Shown here piece after piece: positions 8,095 through 17,866 of a DNA stretch of 64,000 nucleotides (the stretch's first letter is position 1; each line of letters starts with the position of its first letter). The stretch covers positions 124,001-188,000 of the forward strand of contig NZ_JAKRMU010000005.1 of the NCBI RefSeq assembly GCF_022345965.1, read 5' to 3'. Made by a program: the position numbers and the translations under genes. This DNA comes from Corynebacterium sp. ACRQK. Lineage in GTDB: Bacteria > Actinomycetota > Actinomycetes > Mycobacteriales > Mycobacteriaceae. Under the pieces are notes generated by a model that did no database searches, had not been told where the DNA came from, and worked only from the letters and a program-made list of their open reading frames with translations.

Positions 8095-8691
8095 CTAGCT
8101 GGCGCAGCTGAACTCCACGGAGAGGGCGATCGTACGGTTCGAATCCTCCTCCACCGGGTTTCCTTCGACGACATAGTTGTCGCCTTGGCGCTTCACCGTG
8201 GCCGAGGCGGCATGGTCGTCATCGATCTCATATTCGACACCCTTGTATTCGAAGTCCAGGGATTCTAGGGCCGGCTGATCGGTGTAGATGTCGATCTCCA
8301 GCTCATCACGATCGTCGTCATCCTTGCCGAAATCGACCTCTAACACTTCGCGTCCGTCGTCCTCATCCTGTTCGCAACGCACCGGGGAGAACAGCTTGGT
8401 ATCCACTTCCTTGCCATCGACGGTGATCCTATGGAGCTTGCTGCCCGAGTCCTGCTGCGCGGGAGCTTCTTGAGAAGCTCGAGATTGTTCCGCCCCCTCT
8501 GGGGCAGAAGATTCCTCAGTACTCTCCTTCACCGTGGACGTGACAGTTTCCTTCTCTGTGGCGCCATCATTCGAATCTTCAGACGAACAGGCGGCTGCCG
8601 AGACTCCCAGTGCGCATGCCACTGCTACTGCGGCACTACGGCGAGCAACTTGCGAACTAACAATTTTCTTAGCAAGTAGTAAATTTCTCAT
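8095..8691 (-). CDS. Secreted lipoprotein of unknown function
   Basis: About 198 residues beginning MRNLLLAKK with a lipoprotein signal peptide and lipobox GVSAAAC; the Cys would be lipidated and the protein anchored on the outer face of the membrane. A Ser/Glu/Gln-rich linker follows, then an acidic domain with ILHRITVDGK-like, DFGKDDDDRDELEIDI and a final FSCAS. Two Cys in the mature domain (CEQDEDD and the last FSC) may form a disulfide. The start at ATG 8691 is favoured over a TTG 24 bases upstream because GGGGAT precedes it. I do not recognise the domain. It converges with the symporter and diverges from the acyl-CoA synthetase. Confidence 0.8.
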   Translation of the reverse strand: MRNLLLAKKIVSSQVARRSAAVAVACALGVSAAACSSEDSNDGATEKETVTSTVKESTEESSAPEGAEQSRASQEAPAQQDSGSKLHRITVDGKEVDTKLFSPVRCEQDEDDGREVLEVDFGKDDDDRDELEIDIYTDQPALESLDFEYKGVEYEIDDDHAASATVKRQGDNYVVEGNPVEEDSNRTIALSVEFSCAS

Positions 8692-8765
8692 GATCCCCAC
8701 GCTATCAAAACTCAATTAAGCAAAACTCCTCACAGGATTTAGTGATCTGGGTTACAGTCGCGAGC

Positions 8766-10439
8766 ATGACTTTCGCATCGCAGCATGGCCTAAACGCTCC
8801 ACTTACTCCCCTGCGCTTCTTGCAGCGCTCCGCACAGGTTCACCCCAACAAGATCGCCGCCGTCGACGGGCCACGGCGCATCACTTTCGCAGAGTTCAAC
8901 GAAGACGCCCAGGCTTTCGCCCACGCCCTGCTCGCAGACCAGGTTGTCGAGGGAGACCGCGTAGGAATTCTCGCGTCCAACAGCTACGAAGCCCTGCTGG
9001 CCCAGTTCGCCGTACCACTGGCGAATGCAGTGACGGTGCCGATCAACACCCGCCTCGCCCCAAAGGAGGTTAACTACATCCTCGACCACTCCTCCATCGA
9101 CGTTCTGGTTGGCGAGAAGGAACTGATCGACCCCATCCTCGCCAGCGGTGAGCGAAACCTGCGCCGGGCCGTTTATATCGCCGACAAGGACGGCGTAGAG
9201 CCCCCGATTGACAACGAGGCTGCTGACGCGCAGGGGGCGTCATTAGTAAAGACCTTTAGCGACTACCTGGCCGGGCACCGCGACAAAGAGCCACTTCCCT
9301 ACCGCGTGCACGATGAGAACGAGACCATTGCGATCAACTACACCTCCGGCACCACTGGCAAGCCGAAGGGCGTGATCTACACCCACCGCGGCGCATACCT
9401 GAACGCGATGGGACAGGCGCACACACAGCACTTTAGCCACGACACTGTGTACCTGTGGACATTGCCGATGTTCCACTGTTCCGGCTGGTGCACGGGCTGG
9501 GCGGCGATGGCCGTCAGCGCTACACAGGTGGCTCTGCGCGCGGTGCGTGGCCCGGAGATGTGGGAACTGATCCGTGCCGAAGGCGTGACCGCCATGTGCG
9601 GCGCTCCGGCCGTGCTCAACACCCTGGTAGATGATGAAAACAAGCGCCGTGTGACCAATCTGCGCGTTACCACCGCTGGTGCGCCGCCGAGCCCTACGAC
9701 CATCACTCGCTGCGAAAACATCGGCGTGGAGGTCACCCACGTATACGGTCTGACTGAGAGCTACGGGCCTTTCACCGTCTGCGAGGCGCAGCCCGAGTGG
9801 GCGGACATGACGGTTCGCCGTCGCGCGGTTCTGAAAGCCCGGCAAGGCGTGGCCTCCATCACCAACGAAGACGTGCGCGTGATCGAGCCGACCGAACACC
9901 TAGACGAAGCGCTGGTAGACGTGCCCGCCGACGGTGCAACCCTGGGCGAGATTATCTTGACCGGCAACGGCATTATGGCCGGCTACTTCAAGGACGAAGA
10001 GGCCACCGCGCATGCCTTCCGTGGCGGCTGGTTCCACACCGGCGACCTCGGAGTAATGCACCCCAACGGCTATATCCAGCTGATGGATCGCGCCAAGGAC
10101 GTGGTGGTTTCCGGCGGCGAAAACATATCCACCATCGAGGTCGAACAGGCCGTTATCAGCCATCCCGACATCTCCGACTGTGCAGTCATCGGCGTACCAG
10201 ATGAGAAGTGGGGCGAGCGTCCGCGCGCATACGTGACCCTGCGCCCGGAAGCCCGCGGCGGCGAAGAAGCCGCTTTGGAGGAAGCCGTGATCGCCTACTG
10301 TCGCGCGCACATCGCCGGCTACAAGGTGCCGCGTGACGTGCGCATTCTCGATGAACTCCCCCGCACCTCCACGGGCAAGATTCGCAAGAACGAACTGCGC
10401 GAGGAAGCGTGGGCAGGCCACGAGCAGAAGATTAACTAG
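8766..10439 (+). CDS. Acyl-CoA synthetase (AMP-binding, fatty-acid-CoA ligase type)
   Basis: The protein activates a carboxylic acid, probably a medium or long fatty acid, as acyl-adenylate and then acyl-CoA. Core motifs are [12 protein letters not shown] (P-loop), [10 protein letters not shown] (A5), WFHTGDLG (A7), [15 protein letters not shown] (A8) and the C-terminal lysine in [15 protein letters not shown] (A10). At 557 residues it is typical of FadD-like ligases. ATG 8766 is preferred because the extra upstream codons overlap a promoter-like segment (TTACAG). The gene stands between two exported-protein genes. In lipid-dependent corynebacteria such ligases feed exogenous fatty acids into mycolate and phospholipid synthesis, but the actual substrate is not visible. 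Confidence 0.92.
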   Translation: MTFASQHGLNAPLTPLRFLQRSAQVHPNKIAAVDGPRRITFAEFNEDAQAFAHALLADQVVEGDRVGILASNSYEALLAQFAVPLANAVTVPINTRLAPKEVNYILDHSSIDVLVGEKELIDPILASGERNLRRAVYIADKDGVEPPIDNEAADAQGASLVKTFSDYLAGHRDKEPLPYRVHDENETIAINYTSGTTGKPKGVIYTHRGAYLNAMGQAHTQHFSHDTVYLWTLPMFHCSGWCTGWAAMAVSATQVALRAVRGPEMWELIRAEGVTAMCGAPAVLNTLVDDENKRRVTNLRVTTAGAPPSPTTITRCENIGVEVTHVYGLTESYGPFTVCEAQPEWADMTVRRRAVLKARQGVASITNEDVRVIEPTEHLDEALVDVPADGATLGEIILTGNGIMAGYFKDEEATAHAFRGGWFHTGDLGVMHPNGYIQLMDRAKDVVVSGGENISTIEVEQAVISHPDISDCAVIGVPDEKWGERPRAYVTLRPEARGGEEAALEEAVIAYCRAHIAGYKVPRDVRILDELPRTSTGKIRKNELREEAWAGHEQKIN

Positions 10440-10538
10440 GTACGGCCTTAGCCGTTAACCCAGTGTTTGCCAGACCTTTCCCTACCCGCTGCTTTTAGGC
10501 TGGTTGCTGGTCACGCACACCTTTTACCCTTTGCCTTC

Positions 10539-12092
10539 ATGGGTAGTAAAGGTATTTTTTCTCGACGCCGATTCTTCAAAGCACTAGGTTTCAGCGCTGG
10601 TTCCGCGGCCTTCGTGGTGGGGCCACTTGCGAAAGCTGGCGCAGCACCAGGCACAGGCGCGGGCGGTTCCAGCCTGGCGGGCAGTGGGTTGGCCGGGAGT
10701 TCAACCCTGGGATCCGCTAGCACTCCAAGCTTGGCGGGGTCGGCGAGCTTCACCCCAAGCAACATCGGCAGCTCCGAGACCGGCTGGGTTATGGGGCACA
10801 AGGGCACTGGGCCGAACGGTGCTTTTTTGGCCGGTGACCTGCAGGTAGTCACTGTTACGGAGGATTCAGCGACGATTAGCTGGCTGACGTGGGACGCAAA
10901 GGTGAGCATCGCTGAGCGCCCTGTGGGCATGCCGACCGAAGGCACCCTGCGCGTATGGCCGGACGATAACCCGCAGGATACGAAGGTTGTGCGATCGGAG
11001 AAGAACACCTTCTTCCACATCATGACTATCGAAGGGCTGCAGCCGGAGACCAAGTACCGCTTCAGCGCTTCCTCCCACGGCATCGAAGCCAATGCGACTC
11101 ACAACTACTTCCAGGAAAAGAAGAAAGAGTTCACTACCTTGCCTAGATTGTCCGGCGAGGTACTGCAGACCGTGGTCGTTGCGAACGATGTACACATGGG
11201 TGAGACTCAGGACGGCCTGTGGTTCGATGGCTTTCCACCGCCGGCGGTGCCCAACCCGAAATCCGCGCCTTACCCGGAGGTGTGCCTGGATGCGGTCATT
11301 AAGACCGCTGAGGATTGCGGCGCTACGCACCTGTTTGTCAATGGTGATGTAACAAGTGAAGCTCGCCCGGCCGAGGTTCGGCGTGCCAAGGAAATGCTGG
11401 ATACGTTCTCCGGCACGTGGCGCGTAACCCGCGGCAATCACGACCGGCCGCACAAAGCCGACGACTCCTCCGGTTACGAAACCGCCACCCCCTACGGCAA
11501 AGAACACTTCGACCCCTTCGGTGACGTCTTCGAGCCACGGCAACAGGCCTGGATGATGGATCTAGACCCCGCGGGCGTGCGCGTGATCGGCATTGATTCC
11601 ACGGAGCTGGACAAGTCTGGCGGACGGATCGAGCCACAGCAATTCCGGCAGATTGAAGGCTTCTTGCGTCGCGACCCAAACAAGCCCACCGTACTGATGC
11701 TGCACCACCCCATGACCCGCGAGGCCGGCTGGTCGAACGCGGCTGGACCTGCTTTTATTCTGCGTGACCCGGATCTGATCCGGCTGCAGAAAATGATCCA
11801 GGCGGCGCCGGGTGTGAAGCTAGTGCTAGCCGGGCACACGCACCGCGCTCACCGAGACAAGCCGGACGTCGATACCCACGCGGTTTTCCTGGAAACCCCC
11901 GCGGCGAAAAACTGGCCCACCGGAGCCACCCAACTGCGCTTCTACTCCGATGGTATTGCCGTGAACTTCCGCCACAACATGGGAGAGGAAGCCTTGGACT
12001 GGGCGAGCCGTACACGCTGGACCAACTTCGGCTTGGCGCCGGAGATCTTGCTGGGGCCGACGGACGCACGCAACCTGGTTGTGCGCTACTAG
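10539..12092 (+). CDS. Tat-exported metallophosphoesterase with N-terminal purple-acid-phosphatase-like domain
   Basis: A 517-residue exported phosphoesterase. The N-terminus SRRRFFKALG fits the twin-arginine consensus SRRxFLK, followed by a hydrophobic stretch and a cleavage region near AKAGA, so it should be exported folded, probably with metals loaded. A Gly/Ser-rich linker (to about residue 75) precedes a fibronectin-III-like domain (ATISWLTW...) as in purple acid phosphatases. The catalytic calcineurin-like domain carries NDVHMGE, NGDVTSE, TRGNHDR, LHHPMT and LAGHTHRAH, the full set of dimetal ligands. The start ATG 10539 is chosen because it places the Tat motif nine residues in. The substrate is unknown; phosphate scavenging is plausible. 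Confidence 0.9.
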   Translation: MGSKGIFSRRRFFKALGFSAGSAAFVVGPLAKAGAAPGTGAGGSSLAGSGLAGSSTLGSASTPSLAGSASFTPSNIGSSETGWVMGHKGTGPNGAFLAGDLQVVTVTEDSATISWLTWDAKVSIAERPVGMPTEGTLRVWPDDNPQDTKVVRSEKNTFFHIMTIEGLQPETKYRFSASSHGIEANATHNYFQEKKKEFTTLPRLSGEVLQTVVVANDVHMGETQDGLWFDGFPPPAVPNPKSAPYPEVCLDAVIKTAEDCGATHLFVNGDVTSEARPAEVRRAKEMLDTFSGTWRVTRGNHDRPHKADDSSGYETATPYGKEHFDPFGDVFEPRQQAWMMDLDPAGVRVIGIDSTELDKSGGRIEPQQFRQIEGFLRRDPNKPTVLMLHHPMTREAGWSNAAGPAFILRDPDLIRLQKMIQAAPGVKLVLAGHTHRAHRDKPDVDTHAVFLETPAAKNWPTGATQLRFYSDGIAVNFRHNMGEEALDWASRTRWTNFGLAPEILLGPTDARNLVVRY

Positions 12093-12151
12093 CATCCCTC
12101 CCCTCTGGCGCCCCGGATCCCGGCGTCCTACCTGCTGGTGAGTTCTAGCAG

Positions 12152-13507
12152 CTACAGAACCATTGCCGCGATCCAGCCGGCGATCAGCAGCGGAATATTA
12201 AAGTGCAGGAACGTCGGGATCACGGAATCCCGGATGTGATCGTGCTGACCATCCGCGTTTAGACCCGACGTGGGGCCTAGGGTCGAGTCGGAGGCCGGGG
12301 AGCCGGCGTCACCAAGTGCACCCGCAGTACCCACAATCGCCACAGTGGCGAGCGGCGAGAAACCCATCGATGCGCACAAAGGCACGTAGATCGTTGCGAC
12401 AATCGGCAGGGTGGAGAAGCTCGAGCCGATGCCCATGGTGACCACCAGACCGACCAGCAGCATCACCAGGGCGGCAGCGGCTTTGTTGCCCGCGAACAGG
12501 TCGGCAGAGGTGTTGACCAAGCTCTCGACCTCACCGGTGGCCTGCATGACAGCTGCGAAGCCCTGGGCGGTGATCATGATGAACCCGATCAGAGCCATCA
12601 TGCGCATTCCGGCGGTGAAGACATCGTCGGCCTTCTTCCAATCGACCGCGCCGGTACCCATGAAAATCGTCAGACCCACCAGGGCGCCGACCAGCAGCGA
12701 ATCTGCCTCCATGTCCATCGCCTGCATAACGACCTGCACGGCAAAGGTGGCGATGATCGCAACGACGGAGACGATGATCTTGTAGCGCGAGATTTCCCCC
12801 GACGAGTCCTCATCCGTCTCTGTAATCGGGCGCTCCTCGTACTCGCGTGGCTTGCGGTAGGTGATGAAAACCGCAATGAGCAGACCCAAGAACATGCCCA
12901 GCGCCGGGATGCCCATGGCCTTCATCACGTTGATGCCATCGGTGCTCATGCCCGCGTTGTCGATATTGCCCAGCAGGATGTCGTTTAGGAAGATCGAGCC
13001 GAAGCCCAGCGGGATCCACATGTACGTGGTGATCAGGCCAAACGTCAGAATACAGGTGACCAGACGGCGGTCCAGCTGCAGCTTGTTAAACACGCTCAGC
13101 AGCGGCGGGATGATCAGCGGAATGAACGCGATGTGCACGGGGATGAGGTTCTGACTCATCACGGCCATGGCGAGGATGCCGGCCAGCATCAGCCATTTCG
13201 TTACGGCGACGGCGCGGCTCTTTGTTTCTTCGTTGGTGACGCCCAGTTTCCCCAGCAGGGAGTCCGCCAGAAGCTTGGGCAGCCCTGCGCTGGCGACGGC
13301 CATCGCAAAGGCGCCGAGCAGGGCATAGCTCAGCGCGATTTTCGCGCCGCCGGAGAGGCCTTGCTGGAAGGCCACCATCGTGGCATCAAGGCCAAGGCCG
13401 CTGAGGAGACCACCGACGATAGCTCCGATGAAAAGCGCCAGAACCACATGCACCCGAAGCAGGGCGAGGGCCAGCATGACGACGACGGCGACTAGGACTG
13501 CATTCAT
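12152..13507 (-). CDS. Na+/H+ antiporter family membrane protein
   Basis: A 451-residue protein with about eleven or twelve hydrophobic segments, starting MNAVLVAVVVMLALALLRV. It resembles the Na+/H+ antiporter family related to NhaC/YuiF: internal blocks SYALLGAFAMAVASAGLPKL, SQNLIPVHIAFIPLIIPPLL, GFGSIFLNDILLG and GDAGSPASDSTLGPTSGLNA, the last containing the small polar cluster usual for this group. Function as an antiporter is inferred from family; amino-acid antiport by close relatives is also possible. Its stop lies 60 bases past the convergent metallophosphoesterase and its start 20 bases from the helicase stop, so the helicase and this gene could share a transcript. Confidence 0.85.
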   Translation of the reverse strand: MNAVLVAVVVMLALALLRVHVVLALFIGAIVGGLLSGLGLDATMVAFQQGLSGGAKIALSYALLGAFAMAVASAGLPKLLADSLLGKLGVTNEETKSRAVAVTKWLMLAGILAMAVMSQNLIPVHIAFIPLIIPPLLSVFNKLQLDRRLVTCILTFGLITTYMWIPLGFGSIFLNDILLGNIDNAGMSTDGINVMKAMGIPALGMFLGLLIAVFITYRKPREYEERPITETDEDSSGEISRYKIIVSVVAIIATFAVQVVMQAMDMEADSLLVGALVGLTIFMGTGAVDWKKADDVFTAGMRMMALIGFIMITAQGFAAVMQATGEVESLVNTSADLFAGNKAAAALVMLLVGLVVTMGIGSSFSTLPIVATIYVPLCASMGFSPLATVAIVGTAGALGDAGSPASDSTLGPTSGLNADGQHDHIRDSVIPTFLHFNIPLLIAGWIAAMVL

Positions 13508-13530
13508 GCACCTTAGAATAGTGTGAGAGG

Positions 13531-16254
13531 TCAGACAATAGGAAATTCCAACGGTGATTGCTTCTCGTAGCGCCGCGTCTGGCTAGTCAAGCGGGCCGCA
13601 ATATTGGCTCCGCTGAGCTTGCGCGCCTGCAAGAGGAACTCCCGGCCCTCCTGGCTGCGGGTGTACACCGCACGCATCGGCAGGCCTACGCGCTGGAGTT
13701 GGCGCAAGAACTCATCCACGTTCTCCCGGCGCGTGCCGAGCACGTCGGGCACCGACTGGGCGCAGAAGATTCCACGGATGCGAACTTGATGCGCCGGCGC
13801 GATGAGGTAGCGCGCGTTGCGGATCTCCCCAGACAGCTGAGTCATGGCGTCCGCAAAAAGCTTCCTTTCGGCGAAGGTTCCGCCGGACAGGCGCACATTC
13901 GCCCCGATGGCACCCTCGTCGACGATGGCCATGAGATTGCGAGTTTCGATCAAGCCGAGGGCGCTCAGCGTGCGTGCCAGAGCCGTGGCCTCGGCTTTCA
14001 GACGCTTGGTGGTATCCGTCAGCTGTTGAACCTTCCGGGTGCGCATCAGTGCCGCCGCACCGCCGAGCAGCGCGAGCACCCCGAAAGCCAGCCACTGGCC
14101 CTCGACCGGGAGGTGCGGAAGGGCTCGCCCCACTACCAGGCCGAACATGACTGCAAGGAAGAAGATGTAGCCCAAGATAACGTCCAGGTAAGGCACCACC
14201 CCGGCCGAGGCAGGCTTTTCGACATCGATGCGGAACTGCATCTCGTAGGGCTGGCCATCCGGCACATTCCCCATGTCTAGGGCTTCTAGCCACTGGTTGC
14301 GCATGAGGTCCCGCCGGAAGGCCCGGGCCAGCATCTGTTCGTTGGCGGCATCGATGCTGCGATAGGCGCGCAGGGGTGGCTCGGCGAAGCAGCGGTCGAA
14401 GCCGTTCTCGATCACCGGCGCATCGGCGCGTGGCGCTACGAAGGCCTCGAAGCGCTTCTGCAGCGAACGCACGTCGTGCGAGCCCAGCACGTCCAGGGAC
14501 TCCCCCGCGCCGATGTTTAGCGCCTGTGCCCCGCTCTGTGCCACCTGGTCGAGCCACTTCCCGCGCCCGGCACCTTGGCTCGGTTCGCACGTCGCGATGT
14601 GCCAGATATTCGCGGTCTTATCCGGAACGGCGGGGTTCACGCGAATCACCCGGCCGCGCATCTGGTTCGTCAGCATAAACGCGCGCACGGAGCTGGCGAT
14701 GATGAGCGCGTTGGCGCAGGGCGAATCCCACCCCTCCCCCAGCAAGGCGGCGGTGCCCACCAGGATCGTGAACAGTCCCTCCTGGAAGGCGCGGGTAATG
14801 GCGGGCACAGACACCCTCGTGCCACCGGAAAAGCGCACCTCCACATACTCGTCATTGAGGTCCTTGGCGGCGGTGAGTTCCCCGTCGAGGTCCGCCGCGA
14901 AACGCTTCACCTCGTCCAGCGCCGCGCTCGGGATGACGATTACTGAGCCACTGATGGCGGCAATTTTTGTGGTGCCGCCTACGCGCCGTCGCAGTGCTTC
15001 GAAAATGGGGATGACGCCCACGTGGACCAGTGCATCGTCGCTGCCCACGCTGGACAGGTAATCCCGCTGGACGTAATCCGCGAGGATCACCATGCGCAGA
15101 TTTTCGGACATCGCGGAGACTTCTTCTTCGGCAATGTCACTGACGGCGCGGACCTTACCCGCGGAGTGGGTAAGGATGCGGTTAACTTTCTTCTCCCCGG
15201 TGACGGAGATCCGCCCCTTGTTCAGCAGGTTGTTGGCCCGCAGAGCGGAGGCCACCGTCGGGCTGGCGCGGAAGAAGTCGGGATGGTCGATGACGAACTG
15301 CAGCCCCAGCTCGCCGGAGAGTTCCGGGCGCTTTTCGCTGAGTATCGCCTGAATATGCGGCGCTATCGGATGCCCAGCAGCAGCGAGAAGGATTTTGAGG
15401 GCGTAGAATTTCTCTTCGTCGTCGAGGGCAACCTGCAGCTGTTCATCCGTGAGCCGCCCGAGGTCCTCTGCCAGTTGCGCCAAGATACCCTGCCGTTGCA
15501 GGTCCACTAGCACTTCGTTGCCACGCCGGCGCAGCTCGGCGATTTCCTGCTCTTCTTCCTGGCTGGGCTTCGTAACGTAGACGTAGTCCTGATGCGGGCA
15601 CAGGTTACCGACGGCCACGAGTTCGGGGGCGAATATTTCCTCGTCGATAGGGCCGCACAGCTGTTCATAGCGTTGCCATTCGCTGGGGGTGGAATCGTAC
15701 GGCGGGGTGGCTGTGAGCGCAATGGTGTTGAGCAATGCTTTTCGGCGGCCCAGCTGGTCCATAAAAGCTGTCAAAGCGCGGTGCCACTGGGAGCGCAGAT
15801 GGTGTGCTTCGTCGAGGCACACCGTTCCGATGTCGCGTACTGCGTCCAGGATGTCGAGGTCCGCGAAGTCCTCCCCCGTTTCCTCGTCGAGCGCCTGGGT
15901 ATATGCGGAATACAGCGCCTGGTAGGTGATGACCGTCAGGAAGGCTGGGTTGTGTAGCGAGGTGGAACACCATTCCCGCGGGTTCGATGTGTCGTTGTGT
16001 TGAAAGTGCACCGCGAAACGGTCGATCCACTGGTCGCGGATGGTGATGGTGGGAGCCAGGATCAGGGCTGGTTGGCTGAGGCGGCAGATAAGTTCCAGGC
16101 CGAGAATCGTTTTGCCCGACCCGGGAGCGGCGACGATGTGGATGCGGTGATTCTGCTTCAGGTCATCGAAGCGTTCGAGGATTCGCTGCTGATACGGCCG
16201 GAAGGTTCCGGCAAAGCGCCAGCTGGGTTGCGGTTGTGTCTCGGGCGCTGCCAT
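13531..16254 (-). CDS. DEAH-type SF2 helicase with two predicted transmembrane segments near the C-terminus
   Basis: A 907-residue protein. Residues 1 to about 570 form an SF2 helicase: Walker A AAPGSGKT (42-49), DEAH box at 148-151, TATPP, a motif V region GEGWDSP and motif VI NQMRGRVIRVNP. Between the cores is a long helical insert (about 225-400). At about 688-745 two strongly hydrophobic segments (VILGYIFFLAVMFGLVVG and WLAFGVLALLGGAAALM) separated by a short loop look like a membrane hairpin, followed by a 150-residue soluble domain without a family I can name. A membrane-tethered DEAH helicase is unusual. It lies alone upstream of an antiporter and downstream of ssrA. Role unknown; nucleic-acid remodelling at the membrane or defence are speculations. 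Confidence 0.85.
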   Translation of the reverse strand: MAAPETQPQPSWRFAGTFRPYQQRILERFDDLKQNHRIHIVAAPGSGKTILGLELICRLSQPALILAPTITIRDQWIDRFAVHFQHNDTSNPREWCSTSLHNPAFLTVITYQALYSAYTQALDEETGEDFADLDILDAVRDIGTVCLDEAHHLRSQWHRALTAFMDQLGRRKALLNTIALTATPPYDSTPSEWQRYEQLCGPIDEEIFAPELVAVGNLCPHQDYVYVTKPSQEEEQEIAELRRRGNEVLVDLQRQGILAQLAEDLGRLTDEQLQVALDDEEKFYALKILLAAAGHPIAPHIQAILSEKRPELSGELGLQFVIDHPDFFRASPTVASALRANNLLNKGRISVTGEKKVNRILTHSAGKVRAVSDIAEEEVSAMSENLRMVILADYVQRDYLSSVGSDDALVHVGVIPIFEALRRRVGGTTKIAAISGSVIVIPSAALDEVKRFAADLDGELTAAKDLNDEYVEVRFSGGTRVSVPAITRAFQEGLFTILVGTAALLGEGWDSPCANALIIASSVRAFMLTNQMRGRVIRVNPAVPDKTANIWHIATCEPSQGAGRGKWLDQVAQSGAQALNIGAGESLDVLGSHDVRSLQKRFEAFVAPRADAPVIENGFDRCFAEPPLRAYRSIDAANEQMLARAFRRDLMRNQWLEALDMGNVPDGQPYEMQFRIDVEKPASAGVVPYLDVILGYIFFLAVMFGLVVGRALPHLPVEGQWLAFGVLALLGGAAALMRTRKVQQLTDTTKRLKAEATALARTLSALGLIETRNLMAIVDEGAIGANVRLSGGTFAERKLFADAMTQLSGEIRNARYLIAPAHQVRIRGIFCAQSVPDVLGTRRENVDEFLRQLQRVGLPMRAVYTRSQEGREFLLQARKLSGANIAARLTSQTRRYEKQSPLEFPIV

Positions 16255-16328
16255 GCGGGCAAGTCTAACCGATCAGGTGTTACGTATGAGGAGGCTTAGC
16301 GCCACCTCCAGGTTCAGACACAGAGAAA

Positions 16329-16352
16329 CCCCAGCTCATTTCTGAACTGGGG
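16329..16352 (-). terminator. Terminator downstream of tmRNA
   Basis: CCCCAG (16329-16334) and CTGGGG (16347-16352) plus inner TCA/TGA pairs form a hairpin with one C/A mismatch; on the minus strand it is followed by TTTCTCT. It starts 12 bases after the tmRNA 3' end. Confidence 0.7.
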
Positions 16353-16364
16353 CAATGCGTTCTG

Positions 16365-16744
16365 TGGAGCCGCCGGGAATTGAACCCGGGTCCTTTGCGA
16401 CCTCGCCAGGGCTTCTCCGTGCGCAGTTCGCACGTGACCTCTGCTCGACCCTCCAGCACTCACGAACCAGCCTGGATGATGGGCCCAGTTGCTCGAAAGG
16501 TGTCCCACACGGCCCAAGCAACAAAGCCGTGCGGCAAGTCCCTTAAGTCGATGCCAGCTACCGGGTCAGGGACATACCCGGGCTGACAGACACGCGGTCG
16601 CTGTAATTAGGCAGCGAGGGCGTAGTCGCGCTGAGTGTTCTCGGCGCTTATAAATTCGCAGCGACGCTTAAAATCGGTGGTCGTCTGCCTTCACCGGCAC
16701 GCTTCCCCTGGCTCAATACACAAAGTCGAAACCAAGTCGACCCC
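16365..16744 (-). ncRNA. ssrA: Transfer-messenger RNA (tmRNA), tag AENTQRDYALAA
   Basis: On the minus strand the RNA begins GGGGTCGACTTGG and ends GGCGGCTCCA; the ends pair as a seven-base acceptor stem (with G-U pairs), and the 3' part has the T arm GGGTTCAATTCCC. The open reading segment near 16620-16655 encodes AENTQRDYALAA followed by TAA, matching the actinobacterial proteolysis tag. Its length of 380 nt is normal. The molecule rescues ribosomes stalled on truncated mRNAs together with SmpB, whose gene lies about 1.1 kb upstream in the same orientation, separated by one membrane-protein gene. Confidence 0.96.
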
Positions 16745-16811
16745 ATGATTCCTGCTGCGGAAACGCTTGTACAACAGGAAATCTAACCTTACACCCGCGT
16801 GTGGTGCTGAT

Positions 16812-17801
16812 TCAAGAATCCGCCTGCTCACTATCTGCTTGGTCGCTGTCTGCCTGCGCATCTTGCCACTTCGCCTTGCGCTCCTTGGACTTTTTGTTGT
16901 TCTTCACCGCCATCAGGCCAACCGCGATGCCGATCACCACAGGCACCCATACCTTGCTGTAATCCGCCATGAATTCCACTACGCGCAGAATCGGCTCCAT
17001 CCATTCGGGCATGTGCCAGTCCGGCCACGGAATCGAGGGAAGGTTGATGTCCGGCCACGGAATGGAAGGCAAGTTAATGTCCGGCCATGGGATCGACGGC
17101 AAGTTGATCTCTGGCCACGGAATGTTGATATCCCAGTCCGGTAGGAAGCTCAATAGCCATGCAATTAGCTTGGAAACCAACGGCCCCAGCACGATCACGG
17201 CCAGCGCCCAACCGCCCTTCCCCAGGCCGGTAATCAGCGGATAGAACCAGCGCTTGAACGGCGACTCCTCCATCGCCTCCCAACGCTTCGCCGCCCTCGA
17301 GCCTTCTGGCGGGTCGAAGACCACCACCCCTTCGTCGTCCTTCACCTTGACCTCGATCATCCAGCTATCCAGGAAGTTCGACGTCCACCCCAGGTACGGC
17401 GCGCTGAGCGTCATCTCACCGCCGTACTTCCCAGCCTTAACGGTCGCCTCGGTCTTGCCTAGGTCAATCTTTTGATTCTCGAGGCTCTTGTACCTTGCGA
17501 TCGTTACCCCGTCGCGACGCACGAGCAGCTGACGGTCCTTATCGAGGTCGTCTAGTTTCTCTTCCAGCCTCTTGTAGAACTTCTCGCTGTCTTCTTTTGT
17601 GGACGCCCCCTCGTCCCCCGCATCACCTTCAGCTGCCTCTTCCGCCTCCGGCGCGGCACGGTTTTCCGCGTCAGTTTTCTTATCGGATGCGGGGAAGTCC
17701 GGGTCGATTCTACGCAGTGCATCTGGTTCGCCGATAAACAACTCAAGCAGCCCAAACTCCGGATGCTTCAGGGACCAGTGTTCCACGTCGTTAGCTTCCA
17801 C
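16812..17801 (-). CDS. Membrane protein of unknown function with tandem PWPDINLPSI decapeptides
   Basis: A 329-residue protein starting at GTG 17801. Residues 1-70 are polar; 40-95 are Glu/Lys/Asp-rich with coiled-coil character (EKFYKRLEEKLDDLDKDRQL). Residues 100-165 form a beta-rich domain with VVVFDPPEGSRAAKRWEAM. A hydrophobic segment at about 190-218 (GWALAVIVLGPLVSKLIAWL) is followed by the repeat region (about 219-262) in which PWPDINLPSI recurs with a ten-residue period, then a second hydrophobic segment WVPVVIGIAVGLMAV and a Lys-rich, then Gln/Asp/Ser-rich tail. I know no function for it. It lies between smpB and ssrA in the same orientation, an intriguing but possibly neutral position. 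Confidence 0.85.
   Translation of the reverse strand: MEANDVEHWSLKHPEFGLLELFIGEPDALRRIDPDFPASDKKTDAENRAAPEAEEAAEGDAGDEGASTKEDSEKFYKRLEEKLDDLDKDRQLLVRRDGVTIARYKSLENQKIDLGKTEATVKAGKYGGEMTLSAPYLGWTSNFLDSWMIEVKVKDDEGVVVFDPPEGSRAAKRWEAMEESPFKRWFYPLITGLGKGGWALAVIVLGPLVSKLIAWLLSFLPDWDINIPWPEINLPSIPWPDINLPSIPWPDINLPSIPWPDWHMPEWMEPILRVVEFMADYSKVWVPVVIGIAVGLMAVKNNKKSKERKAKWQDAQADSDQADSEQADS
17021..17110 (-). repeat. Three tandem 30-bp coding repeats (PWPDINLPSI)
   Basis: Units 17021-17050, 17051-17080 and 17081-17110 share the skeleton CCGGCCA..GGAAT..A.GG.A.GTT.AT.T, with a diverged partial unit after 17110. Differences fall largely at synonymous positions, so the peptide repeat is better conserved than the DNA, which suggests selection on the protein. 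Confidence 0.85.
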
Positions 17802-17866
17802 AGCCCCGAAAGTATCAAAATTCGAACCCCCCCGTTCAATAGGGGTCTTCTATGTACTACCGCACC

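Noticed and set aside
13558..14280. Plus-strand frame opposite the helicase C-terminus
   Set aside because: High-G+C shadow; the helicase frame is continuous and has motifs.
17021..17110. CRISPR array
   Set aside because: The 30-bp repeats are contiguous with no spacers and lie in frame inside a gene.
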